Below, piece by piece: positions 29,302-39,617 of a DNA stretch of 64,000 bases. The notes under the pieces were generated by a model. That model had not been told where the DNA came from. It searched no databases and worked only from the letters and a program-made list of their open reading frames with translations. A program made the translations under genes and the position numbers. The number at the start of each line of letters is the position of its first letter. Within the stretch, counting starts at the first letter, position 1. Source of the stretch: Tropicimonas marinistellae (GTDB lineage: Bacteria > Pseudomonadota > Alphaproteobacteria > Rhodobacterales > Rhodobacteraceae); NCBI RefSeq assembly GCF_001509585.1, contig NZ_LNCI01000011.1, positions 97,477 through 161,476 on the forward strand, given 5' to 3'.

Positions 29302-30714
29302 ATGGAGATCACGTTTCTTCTGAACGGAGAGACCGTGGAGGTGCAAACCGCACCAACCCGGACACTACTGGATTGGCTCCGCGAGGAAAGCGGCTTGAGC
29401 GGCACGAAAGAGGGCTGCAACGAAGGCGACTGCGGGGCGTGTACCGTGATGGTGACCGCTCCGGGCGAAGCGCCGCGCAGCCTGAACGCCTGTATTCTCT
29501 TCCTGCCGCAACTCGCGGGCAAGGCGGTGCGAACTGTTGAGGGCCTGCAAGGCCCGGACGGCACCCTGCATCCGGTTCAGGAGGCGATGATCACGCATCA
29601 CGGATCTCAGTGTGGCTTCTGCACTCCCGGCATCGTCATGTCGCTCGCAACGGGTCACACGAACGGTCAAACCGATCACGACGATCTGCTTGCCGGCAAT
29701 CTGTGCCGTTGCACGGGCTACGCGCCGATTGTGCGATCTGCCGAAGCCGCCGGAAGCGCGCCGGTCCCGGAATGGATCTCCGGAGCGCCCGAGTTCAGTG
29801 ACGCTGCATTCACCGGGCGGCATCAGGAGCGGCAGCGCTCAAGCGCCCAGGAGGAAGGAGCGGTTGCCAGGCCCTCCTCCTCAGACGAACTTGCCGCCTG
29901 GTACATGGCTCATCCCGATGCAACGCTGGTTGCCGGGGCAACCGACGTGGGGCTCTGGGTCACCAAGGGTCTCCGGGAGTTGTCCCCGCTGGCCTTCCTG
30001 GCCGGTTGCGAGGACCTTCGACAAATCGAGACGACCGAGGATGGCGTGCGGATTGGCGCCATGGTGACCATCGACGATATGCGCCCGGTAATGGCGGAGC
30101 GTCACCCGAGCTTCGGAGAATTGCTGCGCCGCTTCGCCTCTGTACAGGTGCGAGGGGCAGCCACGATCGGCGGCAACATCGCCAACGGCTCGCCTATCGG
30201 CGACTGCCCGCCAGCATTGATCGCCCTTGGCGCTACGCTTCACCTGCGCAAGGGCGACACGCGCCGGAGCCTGCCGCTGGAGGACTTTTTCGTCGCCTAT
30301 GGCAAGCAGGACAGGCGCCAGGGCGAGTTCGTCGAGGCCGTATCCATCCCGAACCAGCCCGACACCTTGCGTTGCTACAAGCTCTCGAAACGCTTCGATC
30401 AGGATATTTCAGCCGTTTGCGGCTGTTTCAATATCAACGTCGCAAACGGCAGCGTCGCCACGGCCCGGATCGCGTTCGGCGGCATGGCAGCAACGCCCAA
30501 ACGCGCCCGAGCGGTCGAGGAAGCGTTGGTCGGGCGCACCTGGTCGGACGAAACGGTTAGCGCTGCCTTGCCAGCCTTTGCCGAGGACTACACCCCGATT
30601 TCGGACATGCGCGCGTCGGCCGAGTACCGTCTGGAGGCTGCCGGCAACATGCTGCGTCGCTTCCATGCCGAAACCACGGGCCTTGCCACCGATGTGCTTG
30701 CGGTGCGGCCATGA
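29302..30714 (+). CDS. xdhA: xanthine dehydrogenase small subunit (FeS and FAD)
   Basis: This 470-aa subunit carries two [2Fe-2S] clusters and FAD. The first cluster is bound by CNEGDCGAC, the second by CGFCTPG and CRCTGY. The FAD domain starts near residue 190 with [15 protein letters not shown] and contains [15 protein letters not shown]. It passes electrons from the molybdenum subunit to NAD. The ATG at 29302 matches the family N-terminus ([10 protein letters not shown]). It overlaps xdhB by 4 nt (ATGA). Confidence 0.95.
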   Translation: MEITFLLNGETVEVQTAPTRTLLDWLREESGLSGTKEGCNEGDCGACTVMVTAPGEAPRSLNACILFLPQLAGKAVRTVEGLQGPDGTLHPVQEAMITHHGSQCGFCTPGIVMSLATGHTNGQTDHDDLLAGNLCRCTGYAPIVRSAEAAGSAPVPEWISGAPEFSDAAFTGRHQERQRSSAQEEGAVARPSSSDELAAWYMAHPDATLVAGATDVGLWVTKGLRELSPLAFLAGCEDLRQIETTEDGVRIGAMVTIDDMRPVMAERHPSFGELLRRFASVQVRGAATIGGNIANGSPIGDCPPALIALGATLHLRKGDTRRSLPLEDFFVAYGKQDRRQGEFVEAVSIPNQPDTLRCYKLSKRFDQDISAVCGCFNINVANGSVATARIAFGGMAATPKRARAVEEALVGRTWSDETVSAALPAFAEDYTPISDMRASAEYRLEAAGNMLRRFHAETTGLATDVLAVRP

Positions 30715-33059
30715 GCGTTGCCCGCCCCCTGCCCCACGACGCCGCTCGGCTCCATGTCACCGGTCAGGCGCGCTACGTCGATGACATCCCGGTTCCGGCG
30801 GATTGCCTACACCTCGCGTTCGGTCAGTCCACCATTGCCGCCGGCCGGATCGGCGAATTGGACCTTGACGCCGTGCGCACGGCCCCGGGCGTGGTGTCCG
30901 TGATCACCGCGAGCGACCTGCCGGCGGAAAACGACGTGTCGCCAGCACCGATATTTCACGAGGAGATGCTCTCCTCGGGCGAGATACAATATGTCGGTCA
31001 ACCGGTTTTTCTCGTCGTCGCCACGAGCCACCTGGCAGCCCGGAAAGCCGCGCGGCTCGCTCGGATCACATATGAAGAACGCCCCGCGATCCTCACGATC
31101 GACGACGCCATAGCCGCAGACTGGCGGTTCGAGGAGGGCCCGCGCATCTACGAGCGCGGAGACCCCGAGGCCGCCATCACCGCGGCCGAGCGTGTGGTTG
31201 AGGGGGCCATCGAGATCGGCGGACAGGAGCATTTCTACCTGGAAGGCCAGGCCGCGCTGGCAATGCCGCAGGAAGGCGGCGACATGGTCGTGCATTGCTC
31301 CTCCCAGCATCCGACCGAAATCCAGCACAAGGTCGCCGAGGCGCTCGGGCGCCCGATGCACTCAGTCCGCGTGGAAGTACGGCGCATGGGCGGGGCGTTC
31401 GGCGGCAAGGAAAGCCAGGGCAACGCGCTCGCTTGCGCCTGCGCGGTCGCTGCGCGAACCACCGGCAAGCCGTGCAAGATGCGCTACGACCGCGACGACG
31501 ACATGACGATCACCGGAAAGCGCCACGATTTCCGAATTGCCTACCGCGCAGGGATCGACGCAACGGGTCGCATCGCGGGCATCACGTTTGAGCAATATTG
31601 CCGCTGTGGCTGGTCACTCGATCTCTCGCTGCCGGTTGCCGACCGGGCGATGCTCCATGCCGACAATGCGTATTTCCTACCGGCGGTGCGGATCACCTCC
31701 CACAGGCTTCGCACCAACACCCAATCCGCTACCGCTTATCGCGGCTTCGGTGGGCCGCAGGGCATGCTCGGCATCGAGCGGGTGCTCGATCACATTGCGC
31801 ATACGGTCGGCCGGGAACCGCTGGAGGTGCGGCGGCGTAATTTCTATGAGGAGGCCCCCGGTACCGAGGCGGGGGGGCCGTCTGCCCCCCCGCGCCCCCC
31901 CGAGGATATTTCCGGACAGAAGAAGACCGGAACCCTCACGCCGTATCACATGGATGTCGAGGATTTCTGCCTGTCGGCGCTGAGCGAGCAGTTGGCGGAA
32001 AGCTCCAAGTACCTGACACGCAAATCCGTGGTTGCGGAGTGGAATGCTGCCAATCCGATACTGAAAAAGGGACTCTCGCTGACACCGGTGAAGTTCGGGA
32101 TCTCATTCACGCTCACCCATCTCAATCAGGCCGGCGCGCTGGTGCATGTCTACAACGATGGGTCGATTCATCTCAACCACGGCGGCACCGAGATGGGGCA
32201 GGGTTTGTTCCAGAAGGTCGCGCAGGTGGCCGCTGCCAGGTTCGGCGTGGACACCGACAGGGTGAAGATCACCGCGACGGACACCGGCAAAGTGCCAAAC
32301 ACCTCCGCAACCGCGGCCTCGTCTGGATCTGACTTGAACGGGATGGCCGTCCAGGCGGCTTGCGATACGATCCGCGACCGGCTGGCAGAGTTCGTGTCCG
32401 AGCGATTTCAGGCCCCCCCGGAAAAGGTGCGTTTCGCTGGCGGGATGGTACATGTGGGCGACGAGGCGTTGCCGTTCGATCAAGTGGTGCTGGAGGCCTA
32501 CCAGGCGAGGATCAGCCTGAGCGCGACGGGTTTCTACAAAACCCCGGATATATCCTGGGACCGGATCAATGGCGCGGGTCGGCCGTTTTTCTATTTCGCG
32601 TACGGTGCAGCCGTGACCGAGGTTGTCGTGGACACCCTGACCGGCGAAAACCGCATTCTGCGGACGGACATTCTCCACGACGCGGGCTCTTCGCTGAACC
32701 CGGCGCTCGATATCGGCCAGATAGAGGGCGGTTACGTGCAGGGTGCCGGCTGGCTGACCACGGAGGAACTCGTCTGGGACGGCAGGGGCCGGCTGACGAC
32801 ACATGCGCCCTCGACCTACAAGATCCCCGCATGTTCGGACCGTCCCGATATCTTCAATGTTGCCCTTTGGGACGCACCCAACCGGGCCGACACGATCTAT
32901 CGCTCCAAGGCGGTGGGCGAGCCACCCTTCATGCTGGGGATTTCTGCCTTCCTCGCCCTGTCAGACGCGGTGGCGGCCTGTGGGCCAGGGTATCCGGCGC
33001 TCGATGCGCCAGCCACGCCCGAACGTATTCTGGCGGCCATCGCGCGGGTGCGGGCATGA
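30711..33059 (+). CDS. xdhB: xanthine dehydrogenase large subunit (molybdopterin)
   Basis: This 782-aa catalytic subunit oxidises hypoxanthine and xanthine. Family motifs are [34 protein letters not shown] and the late [11 protein letters not shown], where the active-site Glu follows the Gly. Residues about 383-407 are a low-complexity stretch rich in Gly and Pro that is not expected in the family; it is encoded by a palindromic repeat that sits in frame. It overlaps xdhA and xdhC by 4 nt and 4 nt. Confidence 0.95.
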   Translation: MSVARPLPHDAARLHVTGQARYVDDIPVPADCLHLAFGQSTIAAGRIGELDLDAVRTAPGVVSVITASDLPAENDVSPAPIFHEEMLSSGEIQYVGQPVFLVVATSHLAARKAARLARITYEERPAILTIDDAIAADWRFEEGPRIYERGDPEAAITAAERVVEGAIEIGGQEHFYLEGQAALAMPQEGGDMVVHCSSQHPTEIQHKVAEALGRPMHSVRVEVRRMGGAFGGKESQGNALACACAVAARTTGKPCKMRYDRDDDMTITGKRHDFRIAYRAGIDATGRIAGITFEQYCRCGWSLDLSLPVADRAMLHADNAYFLPAVRITSHRLRTNTQSATAYRGFGGPQGMLGIERVLDHIAHTVGREPLEVRRRNFYEEAPGTEAGGPSAPPRPPEDISGQKKTGTLTPYHMDVEDFCLSALSEQLAESSKYLTRKSVVAEWNAANPILKKGLSLTPVKFGISFTLTHLNQAGALVHVYNDGSIHLNHGGTEMGQGLFQKVAQVAAARFGVDTDRVKITATDTGKVPNTSATAASSGSDLNGMAVQAACDTIRDRLAEFVSERFQAPPEKVRFAGGMVHVGDEALPFDQVVLEAYQARISLSATGFYKTPDISWDRINGAGRPFFYFAYGAAVTEVVVDTLTGENRILRTDILHDAGSSLNPALDIGQIEGGYVQGAGWLTTEELVWDGRGRLTTHAPSTYKIPACSDRPDIFNVALWDAPNRADTIYRSKAVGEPPFMLGISAFLALSDAVAACGPGYPALDAPATPERILAAIARVRA
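31855..31931. repeat. palindromic REP-like element inside xdhB
   Basis: GCGGGGGGG (31869-31877) and CCCCCCCGC (31885-31893) form a perfect 9-bp stem with a 7-nt loop, followed by CGAGGATATTTCCGGACAGA. From memory, sequences of this form (a G/C hairpin followed by GGATATTT and an A/G-rich tail) are frequent between genes in Rhodobacteraceae. Here it lies in frame in a coding region and adds about 20-25 residues. No second copy was found in this window. Confidence 0.6.
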
Positions 33060-34030
33060 GTTTCGACGCGCAATCCCTGAAGATGACCGTTGCCCGCCAT
33101 GGCCGGGTCGCGCGCGTCGTCGTGACTGAGGTCAGCGGTTCCGCACCGCGGGAGGCCGGTGCCTCCATGCTCGTCTGGAAGGGTGGGCAGAGCGGTACCA
33201 TCGGCGGCGGTGCGTTGGAACTTGAAGCGACGACGGCGGCACGAAATGCCTTGTCGCAAGGGAACAGCTTCGTCATGCGCCACCCACTCGGTCCGGCGCT
33301 CGGGCAGTGCTGTGGCGGCGCGGTTACGCTGGCGACAGAGGTCTGGGACGCGGCGTCGCTCGAGAGCCGTCTCGACACCGCGCGCGATGGTTGGGTCATC
33401 CGCCCGGTCGGCAGCGACAGCGGCACCAGGCCCCAAGCGGGAACCATGCCCTTGCGCCGTTTGCTGCGCGCATTGCGCAATGGCTCGGTTCTTCCCGGTC
33501 CGTGGCTGCAGGATGGCTGGCTGGCAGAGCCACTGTCAGAGCCACGCCACAGGTTGTGGCTGCATGGGGCGGGTCACGTGGGCCGGGCGATTGCCGCAAC
33601 GCTTGCACCGCTACCGGAGTGGACAATTACCTGGATCGACACTCACGCGACACGCTTCCCTGACATGTCCCATGACACTGTCGACGTGTTGGTTGCGGAA
33701 GAGCCGGCGCGCGTTGTGGCGCACGCGCCACCCGATGCGCATCACCTGATCCTGACCTATTCCCATGCGCTCGACCTTGCGCTTTGCCGCGCGGTTCTGA
33801 AACGCGGCTTTGCATCGGCCGGACTTATTGGCTCGGCAACCAAGTGGCGCCGCTTCCGGAACCGCCTGCTCCAACTCGGGCATTCCGAGTCAGAGATCGC
33901 GCGTATCACCTGCCCAATCGGAGACCCAGCATTGGGTAAACACCCCCAAGCCATCGCAATCGGAGCGACTGCCATGCTACTGAGAACCGCTTCCGCCGTT
34001 CGCGAAACCGCTGTGGACCGCACCGCGTGA
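33056..34030 (+). CDS. xdhC: XdhC, xanthine dehydrogenase maturation factor
   Basis: This 324-aa XdhC/CoxI family protein binds the molybdenum cofactor and supports its sulfuration before insertion into XdhB. Visible marks are an N-terminal domain with VVVTEVSGSAPREAGASML and GQCCGGAV, and a Rossmann domain beginning RLWLHGAGHVGRAIA. The end (GLIGSATKWRRFRNRL, CPIGDPALGKHPQAIAIG) is typical. The ATG overlaps the xdhB stop (ATGA); a much longer open frame to 32360 is an extension without support. Confidence 0.95.
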   Translation: MSFDAQSLKMTVARHGRVARVVVTEVSGSAPREAGASMLVWKGGQSGTIGGGALELEATTAARNALSQGNSFVMRHPLGPALGQCCGGAVTLATEVWDAASLESRLDTARDGWVIRPVGSDSGTRPQAGTMPLRRLLRALRNGSVLPGPWLQDGWLAEPLSEPRHRLWLHGAGHVGRAIAATLAPLPEWTITWIDTHATRFPDMSHDTVDVLVAEEPARVVAHAPPDAHHLILTYSHALDLALCRAVLKRGFASAGLIGSATKWRRFRNRLLQLGHSESEIARITCPIGDPALGKHPQAIAIGATAMLLRTASAVRETAVDRTA

Positions 34031-35586
34031 CCGATCTTCTCACCCTCGAAGGGCTGACAAAGGCCTATCCCGGCGTTGTCGCCAACGACGATGTGTCTTT
34101 CGCAATAGCGCCGGGCGAAATTCACGCGCTGCTTGGCGAGAACGGCGCGGGCAAGTCCACGCTAGTCAAGATGATCTACGGGCTGGTGAAGCCTGACAGC
34201 GGGCGGATGCAGTTGCACGGCGCCCCGTTCGCTCCTGCGGAACCGCGCGCGGCACGGGCCTCCGGGGTGGCGATGGTCTTCCAGCATTTCTCGCTCTTCG
34301 AGGCGCTAACCGTTGCGGAGAACGTCGGCCTTGGGATGGAAAACCCTCCCCCCATGCGGGAGCTTTCGCGGGAGATCCGCGAGGTGAGCCACGCCTACGG
34401 GCTGCCTCTCGATCCACGCCGACTGGTCGGAGACCTGTCTGCGGGGGAGCGCCAACGGGTAGAGATCGTCCGGTGCCTGTTACAGGACCCAAAGCTGTTG
34501 ATCATGGACGAGCCGACAAGCGTTCTTACTCCGCAGGAGGTGGAAATCCTCTTTGCGACACTCAACAAGCTGAAGGCCGAGGGAACATCGATCCTGTACA
34601 TTTCGCACAAGTTGGAGGAAATCCGCGCGCTTTGCGATGGCGCGACGATCCTGCGGCGCGGAAAGGTGGTGGGCCGGTGCGATCCAAGGCAGAGCACGGC
34701 CGCGGAACTGGCTGAGATGATGGTTGGGTCGGCCCTGCACCGGCCGGACCGGAAGCCGGCAGCGCCAGGCGACGTGGTCCTGCAAGTGGCCGGGCTCACC
34801 AGCGAGCATGTGGAGGCCTTCGGTACCCGTCTGCAGAACGTCGGCTTCGAGGTCCATGCCGGCGAGGTACTCGGCATCGGCGGTGTCGCGGGCAACGGGC
34901 AGGACGAGCTCCTGAGCGCGATTTCGGGTGAAACGCTGGGCCCAAGCGAGACGGTGCGGCTGCGCGGCGAAAGCATTGGACACCTGGCACCAAATGCCCG
35001 CCGTGTGCGTGGACTACTGGCGGCTCCCGAGGAACGGCTCGGTCATGCCGCCGCACCCGACATGAGCCTGACCGAGAACGCGGTGCTCTCGGGCTGGCAA
35101 CGGCAGGATCTCACGCAACAGGGGTTCGTCTTCTGGGGCAAGGCACGCGGCTTTGCCGAGACCATCATCAAGTCCTTCGATGTCCGCACACCCGGCCCAG
35201 GCACGGCGGCGCGTGCGCTTTCGGGCGGCAACCTTCAGAAGTTCGTCATCGGGCGCGAGGTGCTGCAGCGCCCCGATGTTCTGGTGGTCAACCAACCGAC
35301 ATGGGGCGTGGACGCAGCGGCGGCAGCGGCGATCCGCCAGGCCCTGTTGGATCTGGCTGCAGGCGGCGCGGCGGTGATCGTCATCAGCCAGGACCTCGAC
35401 GAACTCCTGGAAGTGTCGGATCGCTTCGCGGCATTGAATGCGGGCTACCTCTCCGCACCGCGCCCTGCCGAGGGGCTGACCATGGAACAGATCGGACTCA
35501 TGCTAGGCGGCGCTCATGATATGGATGTGGCCCACACCGATGAGGCCCACAAGATCAAGGACAGCTACGAGGAGCATCGCCCGTGA
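34027..35586 (+). CDS. purine/nucleoside ABC transporter ATPase (two domains)
   Basis: This 519-aa ATPase has two ABC domains, as in BMP-type (NupO/BmpB) and sugar transporters. Domain 1 has Walker A GENGAGKSTL, signature LSAGERQRVEI and Walker B LLIMDEPTS. Domain 2 has a degenerate P-loop (GVAGNGQDEL) and signature LSGGNLQKFV, so one site is probably inactive, as is usual here. It starts with GTG overlapping the xdhC stop (GTGA). Its place between xdhC and permeases points to xanthine, hypoxanthine or nucleoside uptake. Confidence 0.93.
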   Translation: MTDLLTLEGLTKAYPGVVANDDVSFAIAPGEIHALLGENGAGKSTLVKMIYGLVKPDSGRMQLHGAPFAPAEPRAARASGVAMVFQHFSLFEALTVAENVGLGMENPPPMRELSREIREVSHAYGLPLDPRRLVGDLSAGERQRVEIVRCLLQDPKLLIMDEPTSVLTPQEVEILFATLNKLKAEGTSILYISHKLEEIRALCDGATILRRGKVVGRCDPRQSTAAELAEMMVGSALHRPDRKPAAPGDVVLQVAGLTSEHVEAFGTRLQNVGFEVHAGEVLGIGGVAGNGQDELLSAISGETLGPSETVRLRGESIGHLAPNARRVRGLLAAPEERLGHAAAPDMSLTENAVLSGWQRQDLTQQGFVFWGKARGFAETIIKSFDVRTPGPGTAARALSGGNLQKFVIGREVLQRPDVLVVNQPTWGVDAAAAAAIRQALLDLAAGGAAVIVISQDLDELLEVSDRFAALNAGYLSAPRPAEGLTMEQIGLMLGGAHDMDVAHTDEAHKIKDSYEEHRP

Positions 35587-36665
35587 TCCGGCTGGAAAAA
35601 CGCCCGACGCCGTCCAGGTTCTGGACATGGGCAACCCCGATTCTTGCAGTGCTTCTGACAATGGTCGCCGGTGGACTGATGTTCGCCGCGCTCGGCAAGA
35701 ACCCGTTTCTCGCGATAAAAACAATTTTCTACGACCCGGTCCTCGGCGAGTTCGCGTTTTATTACCGGGGTCAGTTGCTGGTAAAAGCCGGGCCGCTGAT
35801 CCTGATTGCCGTGGGGCTCGCCATGGGGTTCAAGGCGGGCATCTGGAATATCGGCGCCGAGGGTCAGTACATCATGGGCGCCATTTTCGGCGCCGCGGTC
35901 GGGCTGGCCTTCTACCCGGCGGAAAGCTGGGTCATCTTCCCGCTGATGGTCTTGGCGGGAGCCGTGGGCGGCACTCTCTGGGCGATGATCCCGGCAATCC
36001 TGAAGGTGCGCTTCAACACCAACGAAATCCTCGTCTCTCTGCTGCTGGTCTATGTCGCCGAGCAACTTCTGGCCGCCATGGCGCTCGGGCCGCTGCGTAA
36101 TCCGGACGCTGCGGGCTTCCCAGGCTCCCGCAATCTCCAGCAATATCCTTCGGCGTCAAACAGTGAGCTTTTCGCCGGCACGGGCATGCACTGGGGCGTG
36201 GTGGCAGCCTTCATTGCCGTGATCTTTGCCTATATCCTTCTCTCTCGGCATCTCATGGGTTTCCACATCCGTCTGGCCGGGCAAAGCCCGCGCGCCGCCC
36301 GTTTCGGCGGTGTGAATCCTACGGCACTCGTCGTCTTCTGCATGGGCGCTTCCGGTGCGCTCGCAGGAATGGCAGGGCTCTTCGAAGTCGCAGGCCCCGC
36401 CGGGCAGATCTCCATCGACTTCAATTCGGGATATGGCTTCACCGCCATCATCGTAGCCTTCCTCGGCAGGCTGCACCCGATCGGGATCCTGCTCGCCGGC
36501 CTTTTGATGGCGCTCACCTATATTGGCGGCGAGGCCGCGCAGGCGACGCTCCAGATACCCGCAGCCGCGATTCAGGCGTTCCAGGGGATGCTGCTCTTCT
36601 TCCTCCTGGGGCTCGATGTTCTCGCTAATTACCGAATCCGACTGACCCGGGAGGGAGTGGCCTGA
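35583..36665 (+). CDS. ABC transporter permease, BMP family (first)
   Basis: This 360-aa inner-membrane protein of the branched-chain/BMP permease family has about 9-10 hydrophobic segments. Typical stretches are AMGFKAGIWNIGAEGQYIMG and VRFNTNEILVSLLLVYVA. It starts with GTG overlapping the ATPase stop and its own stop overlaps the next permease start by 1 nt. It forms the channel together with the second permease. Confidence 0.92.
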   Translation: MIRLEKRPTPSRFWTWATPILAVLLTMVAGGLMFAALGKNPFLAIKTIFYDPVLGEFAFYYRGQLLVKAGPLILIAVGLAMGFKAGIWNIGAEGQYIMGAIFGAAVGLAFYPAESWVIFPLMVLAGAVGGTLWAMIPAILKVRFNTNEILVSLLLVYVAEQLLAAMALGPLRNPDAAGFPGSRNLQQYPSASNSELFAGTGMHWGVVAAFIAVIFAYILLSRHLMGFHIRLAGQSPRAARFGGVNPTALVVFCMGASGALAGMAGLFEVAGPAGQISIDFNSGYGFTAIIVAFLGRLHPIGILLAGLLMALTYIGGEAAQATLQIPAAAIQAFQGMLLFFLLGLDVLANYRIRLTREGVA

Positions 36666-37597
36666 TGGACCTGTCTTCGATCAACTGGCTGCTGTTGCTG
36701 GCCTCGCTCATGGTCGCCGCAACGCCAATCCTCCTAGCCGGTATTGGCGAGTTGGTGGTGGAGCGCTCGGGTGTTCTGAACCTTGGCGTCGAGGGAATGA
36801 TGATCACAGGTGCAATCAGTGGTTTCGCAATCTCCGTGAACACCGGCAGCGTCACCCTCGGATTCGTTTCAGCCGCCCTTGCCGGCGCGGCGCTTTCGCT
36901 GGTCTTTGGCCTGCTCACGCAATTCCTGCTGTCGAACCAGGTGGCGACGGGGCTTGCCCTCACCCTCTTCGGGCTGGGGCTCTCGTCGCTGATGGGTCAG
37001 GGCTATGTGGGCATCAAGGGGCTGAATGTACCGGACCTGCACCTGCCACTGCTCTCTGACATCCCCATTCTCGGCCCTATCTTCTTCCAGCATGACGCGA
37101 TGGTCTATATCTCCATCCTCATCGTCGCCGGCGTCTGGGCGATGCTCAAATACACCCGCGCCGGCCTAATCCTGCGGGCTGTGGGCGAGAACCACGACGC
37201 CGCCCATGCGCTCGGCTACAAGGTGATCCGGATCCGGCTGATGGCCATTGCTTTCGGCGGCGCCTGCGCCGGTCTTGGCGGAGCCTATCTCAGCCTCGTT
37301 CGCGTACCGCAATGGACCGAAGGCATGACGGCTGGCGCAGGGTGGATCGCCCTCGCGCTCGTGGTCTTTGCCTCGTGGAAACCGTGGAGGGTTTTGATCG
37401 GCGCCTACCTCTTCGGCGGGTTGACCGTGTTGCAACTGAACCTCCAGGCCGCCGGCATGAAGATACCGGTCGAGTACCTTGCAATGTCGCCCTACCTGAT
37501 CACAATCCTTGTACTTGTCATCATGTCGTCGGGCCGTGGCCGGGCCGCCTTGAACGCACCCGCCGAACTCGGCCGTTCGTTCCACGCAACTGCCTGA
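36665..37597 (+). CDS. ABC transporter permease, BMP family (second)
   Basis: This 310-aa permease is the partner of the previous gene. The family motif GELVVERSGVLNLGVEGMM is clear, and the later stretch RAVGENHDAAHALGYKVIRI is typical. About eight hydrophobic segments are seen. It is followed after 21 nt by the ion-channel gene, in the same direction. Confidence 0.92.
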   Translation: MDLSSINWLLLLASLMVAATPILLAGIGELVVERSGVLNLGVEGMMITGAISGFAISVNTGSVTLGFVSAALAGAALSLVFGLLTQFLLSNQVATGLALTLFGLGLSSLMGQGYVGIKGLNVPDLHLPLLSDIPILGPIFFQHDAMVYISILIVAGVWAMLKYTRAGLILRAVGENHDAAHALGYKVIRIRLMAIAFGGACAGLGGAYLSLVRVPQWTEGMTAGAGWIALALVVFASWKPWRVLIGAYLFGGLTVLQLNLQAAGMKIPVEYLAMSPYLITILVLVIMSSGRGRAALNAPAELGRSFHATA

Positions 37598-37618
37598 TGC
37601 TGTACGGGCAAGAGACCC

Positions 37619-38419
37619 ATGCGACGGGAAGAATACATCCAGATCCTCGACGGCACCCATCCGGGGCATGGCCGCACGATTGCCATTCTCCATCAAGGGC
37701 TGATCGTGGCATCGGGTCTGGCGATCTCGCTGGAGACCATTCCGAACCTGCCAAATTGGGCATACACCGCACTCTTTGGTTTCGAATCCATGGTCGTGGC
37801 GGTTTTCGTCATCGAGTATCTTGCCCGCGTCGTCTGCGCACCGCGCCCGTTCCGCTATATCTTCAGCTTCTGGGGAATTGTGGACCTGCTGTCATGCCTG
37901 CCAGCGCTTCTGATCGTCCAGCAGCAGTGGGCCGCAATTCGATCGCTGCGGCTGTTGCGGCTGGTTCGGTTGTTGAAACTGCTGCACGCCAACCGCGCCC
38001 TGATGCGGCTCGAACTCGCGCTCGCCGAGAGCCGTGGCGAACTTCTGGTCTTTGCATTCCTGGCCGGCATCATACTCTACATCGCCGGTGTCGGGATTTT
38101 CATTTTCGAACACGATGTGCAACCGGAGGCCTTCTCCTCCATTCCCAAGAGCCTGTGGTGGGCCGTGGTCAGTTTCACAACCGTCGGATACGGCGACATG
38201 TACCCGGTTACCGCCGAGGGGCGATTGTTCACGACGTTCATCCTGTTCATCGGGCTGGGCGTGATTGCCGTACCTACCGCGATCATTACAACGTCGCTTA
38301 TCAACACCGACCTCAAGGAAACCATTGAGAAAGAAGTCGAAGAAGAGATCGGTGAAATCGAACGTGAGGTCCGCAAGGACCTCGCACCTCTCAAGAGAAA
38401 ACCAACGAGGAGACCCTAG
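37619..38419 (+). CDS. voltage-gated-type potassium channel
   Basis: This 266-aa six-helix cation channel has an S4 voltage-sensor-like helix (RSLRLLRLVRLLKLL) and the potassium selectivity filter TTVGYGD near residues 187-193, followed by the S6 helix. The C-terminal tail is a charged helix (KETIEKEVEEEIGEIEREV), probably a tetramerising coiled coil. It lies between the second permease and the binding-protein gene, with gaps of 21 nt and 1 nt, so it is in the purine operon. That position is unusual; the channel's role there is unknown. Confidence 0.9.
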   Translation: MRREEYIQILDGTHPGHGRTIAILHQGLIVASGLAISLETIPNLPNWAYTALFGFESMVVAVFVIEYLARVVCAPRPFRYIFSFWGIVDLLSCLPALLIVQQQWAAIRSLRLLRLVRLLKLLHANRALMRLELALAESRGELLVFAFLAGIILYIAGVGIFIFEHDVQPEAFSSIPKSLWWAVVSFTTVGYGDMYPVTAEGRLFTTFILFIGLGVIAVPTAIITTSLINTDLKETIEKEVEEEIGEIEREVRKDLAPLKRKPTRRP

Positions 38420-38420
38420 A

Positions 38421-39494
38421 ATGAACTTCAAATCATTGCTCGCCGGCACCGCGCTGGCGCTTGGCCTGGCCGGCGCCGCGGCGGCCCAGGATCCGGTGAA
38501 GGCCGGGTTCATCTTTGTCGGCCCGGTCGGCGATGGCGGCTGGACGTTCGAGCATAACGAGGCGCGGCTCGCAGTCGAGGAGCATTTCGGCGACAAGGTC
38601 GAAACGGTCTATCAGGAGAATGTTCCCGAAGGCGCGGATGCCGAACGGGCGATGACCCAGATGGCGCTCGGCGGCGCGGATATCATTTTCACAACGTCCT
38701 TCGGCTACATGGACCCGACGATCAACGTTGCGGCCAAGTTCCCGGATGTGAAGTTCGAGCATGCTACCGGTTTCAAGCGGGCCGACAACGTTTCCACCTA
38801 TTCCGCCCGCTTCTATGAAGGCCGCGCCGTACAAGGCACCATCGCCGGCATGATGACCAAGACGAACAAGGTCGGCTACATTGGTTCCTACCCAATTCCG
38901 GAAGTGATCCGCGGCATCAACTCCGCCTATGTCCACGCCAAGAAAGTCAACCCCGACATCGAATTCTCGGTGATCTGGGCTTACACCTGGTTTGATCCGG
39001 CCAAGGAAGCCGATGCTGCCAAGGCGCTGATTGAGCAAGGCGCAGACGTGGTCCTACAGCACACGGATTCCACCGCTCCGCATGCGGCTGCGCAGGAAGC
39101 CGGCGACGTGATCGCTTTCGGACAAGCCTCCGACATGGCCGAATATGGCCCGATGCCGCGTGTTTCGTCCATTATCGACAACTGGGCTCCCTACTACATC
39201 GACCGCGTGCAGGCGGTGATGGATGGCACCTGGGAGAGCATGGACACCTGGGACGGCATCGGCCCTGGCATGGTGAAGATCGGCGAAATCACCGACGCCG
39301 TGCCGGAAGAGGTGAAAGCGGCCGCGCTCGAGATGCGTGATGCGATCGCCGCAGGCGACTACCACCCGTTCACCGGTCCGATCAACAAGCAGGATGGATC
39401 GGCGTGGCTTGCCGAAGGCGAAGTGGCCGACGACGGCACCCTGGCCGGCATGAACTTCTACGTTGAAGGACTGACGGGCGAGATCCCCCAGTAA
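38421..39494 (+). CDS. BMP-family substrate-binding lipoprotein-like protein
   Basis: This 357-aa periplasmic binding protein of the BMP/PnrA family has a signal peptide (LLAGTALALGLAGAAAA, cut before QDPVK). Family marks are GPVGDGGWTFEHNEAR, TSFGYMDPTINVAAKFPDV and VDPA-like contexts such as TDSTAPHAAAQEAG. There is no lipobox Cys, so it is free in the periplasm. It should deliver purine bases or nucleosides to the permeases upstream. It begins 1 nt after the channel gene and ends the operon. Confidence 0.92.
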   Translation: MNFKSLLAGTALALGLAGAAAAQDPVKAGFIFVGPVGDGGWTFEHNEARLAVEEHFGDKVETVYQENVPEGADAERAMTQMALGGADIIFTTSFGYMDPTINVAAKFPDVKFEHATGFKRADNVSTYSARFYEGRAVQGTIAGMMTKTNKVGYIGSYPIPEVIRGINSAYVHAKKVNPDIEFSVIWAYTWFDPAKEADAAKALIEQGADVVLQHTDSTAPHAAAQEAGDVIAFGQASDMAEYGPMPRVSSIIDNWAPYYIDRVQAVMDGTWESMDTWDGIGPGMVKIGEITDAVPEEVKAAALEMRDAIAAGDYHPFTGPINKQDGSAWLAEGEVADDGTLAGMNFYVEGLTGEIPQ

Positions 39495-39540
39495 GGGCGA
39501 ATTCGTCCCGAAGTTCGTCGGCATAGCGCCTCGAAGAAAG

Positions 39541-39568
39541 ACAGCCGCCACAATCGTGGCGGCTGTTT
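39541..39568 (+). terminator. terminator of the purine operon
   Basis: ACAGCCGCCAC and GTGGCGGCTGT form a perfect 11-bp stem with an AATC loop, followed by TTG, 46 nt after the binding-protein stop. It could serve both strands, since the GST gene converges from the other side. Confidence 0.8.
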
Positions 39569-39617
39569 GCATACCTGCTCCGGCGCAGCCCGACGATCTG
39601 GATGCCGACGCAACGTC

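Noticed and set aside
32360..33055. Long extension upstream of XdhC
   Set aside because: It lies wholly inside xdhB in another frame. The ATGA overlap at 33056 gives a normal XdhC.
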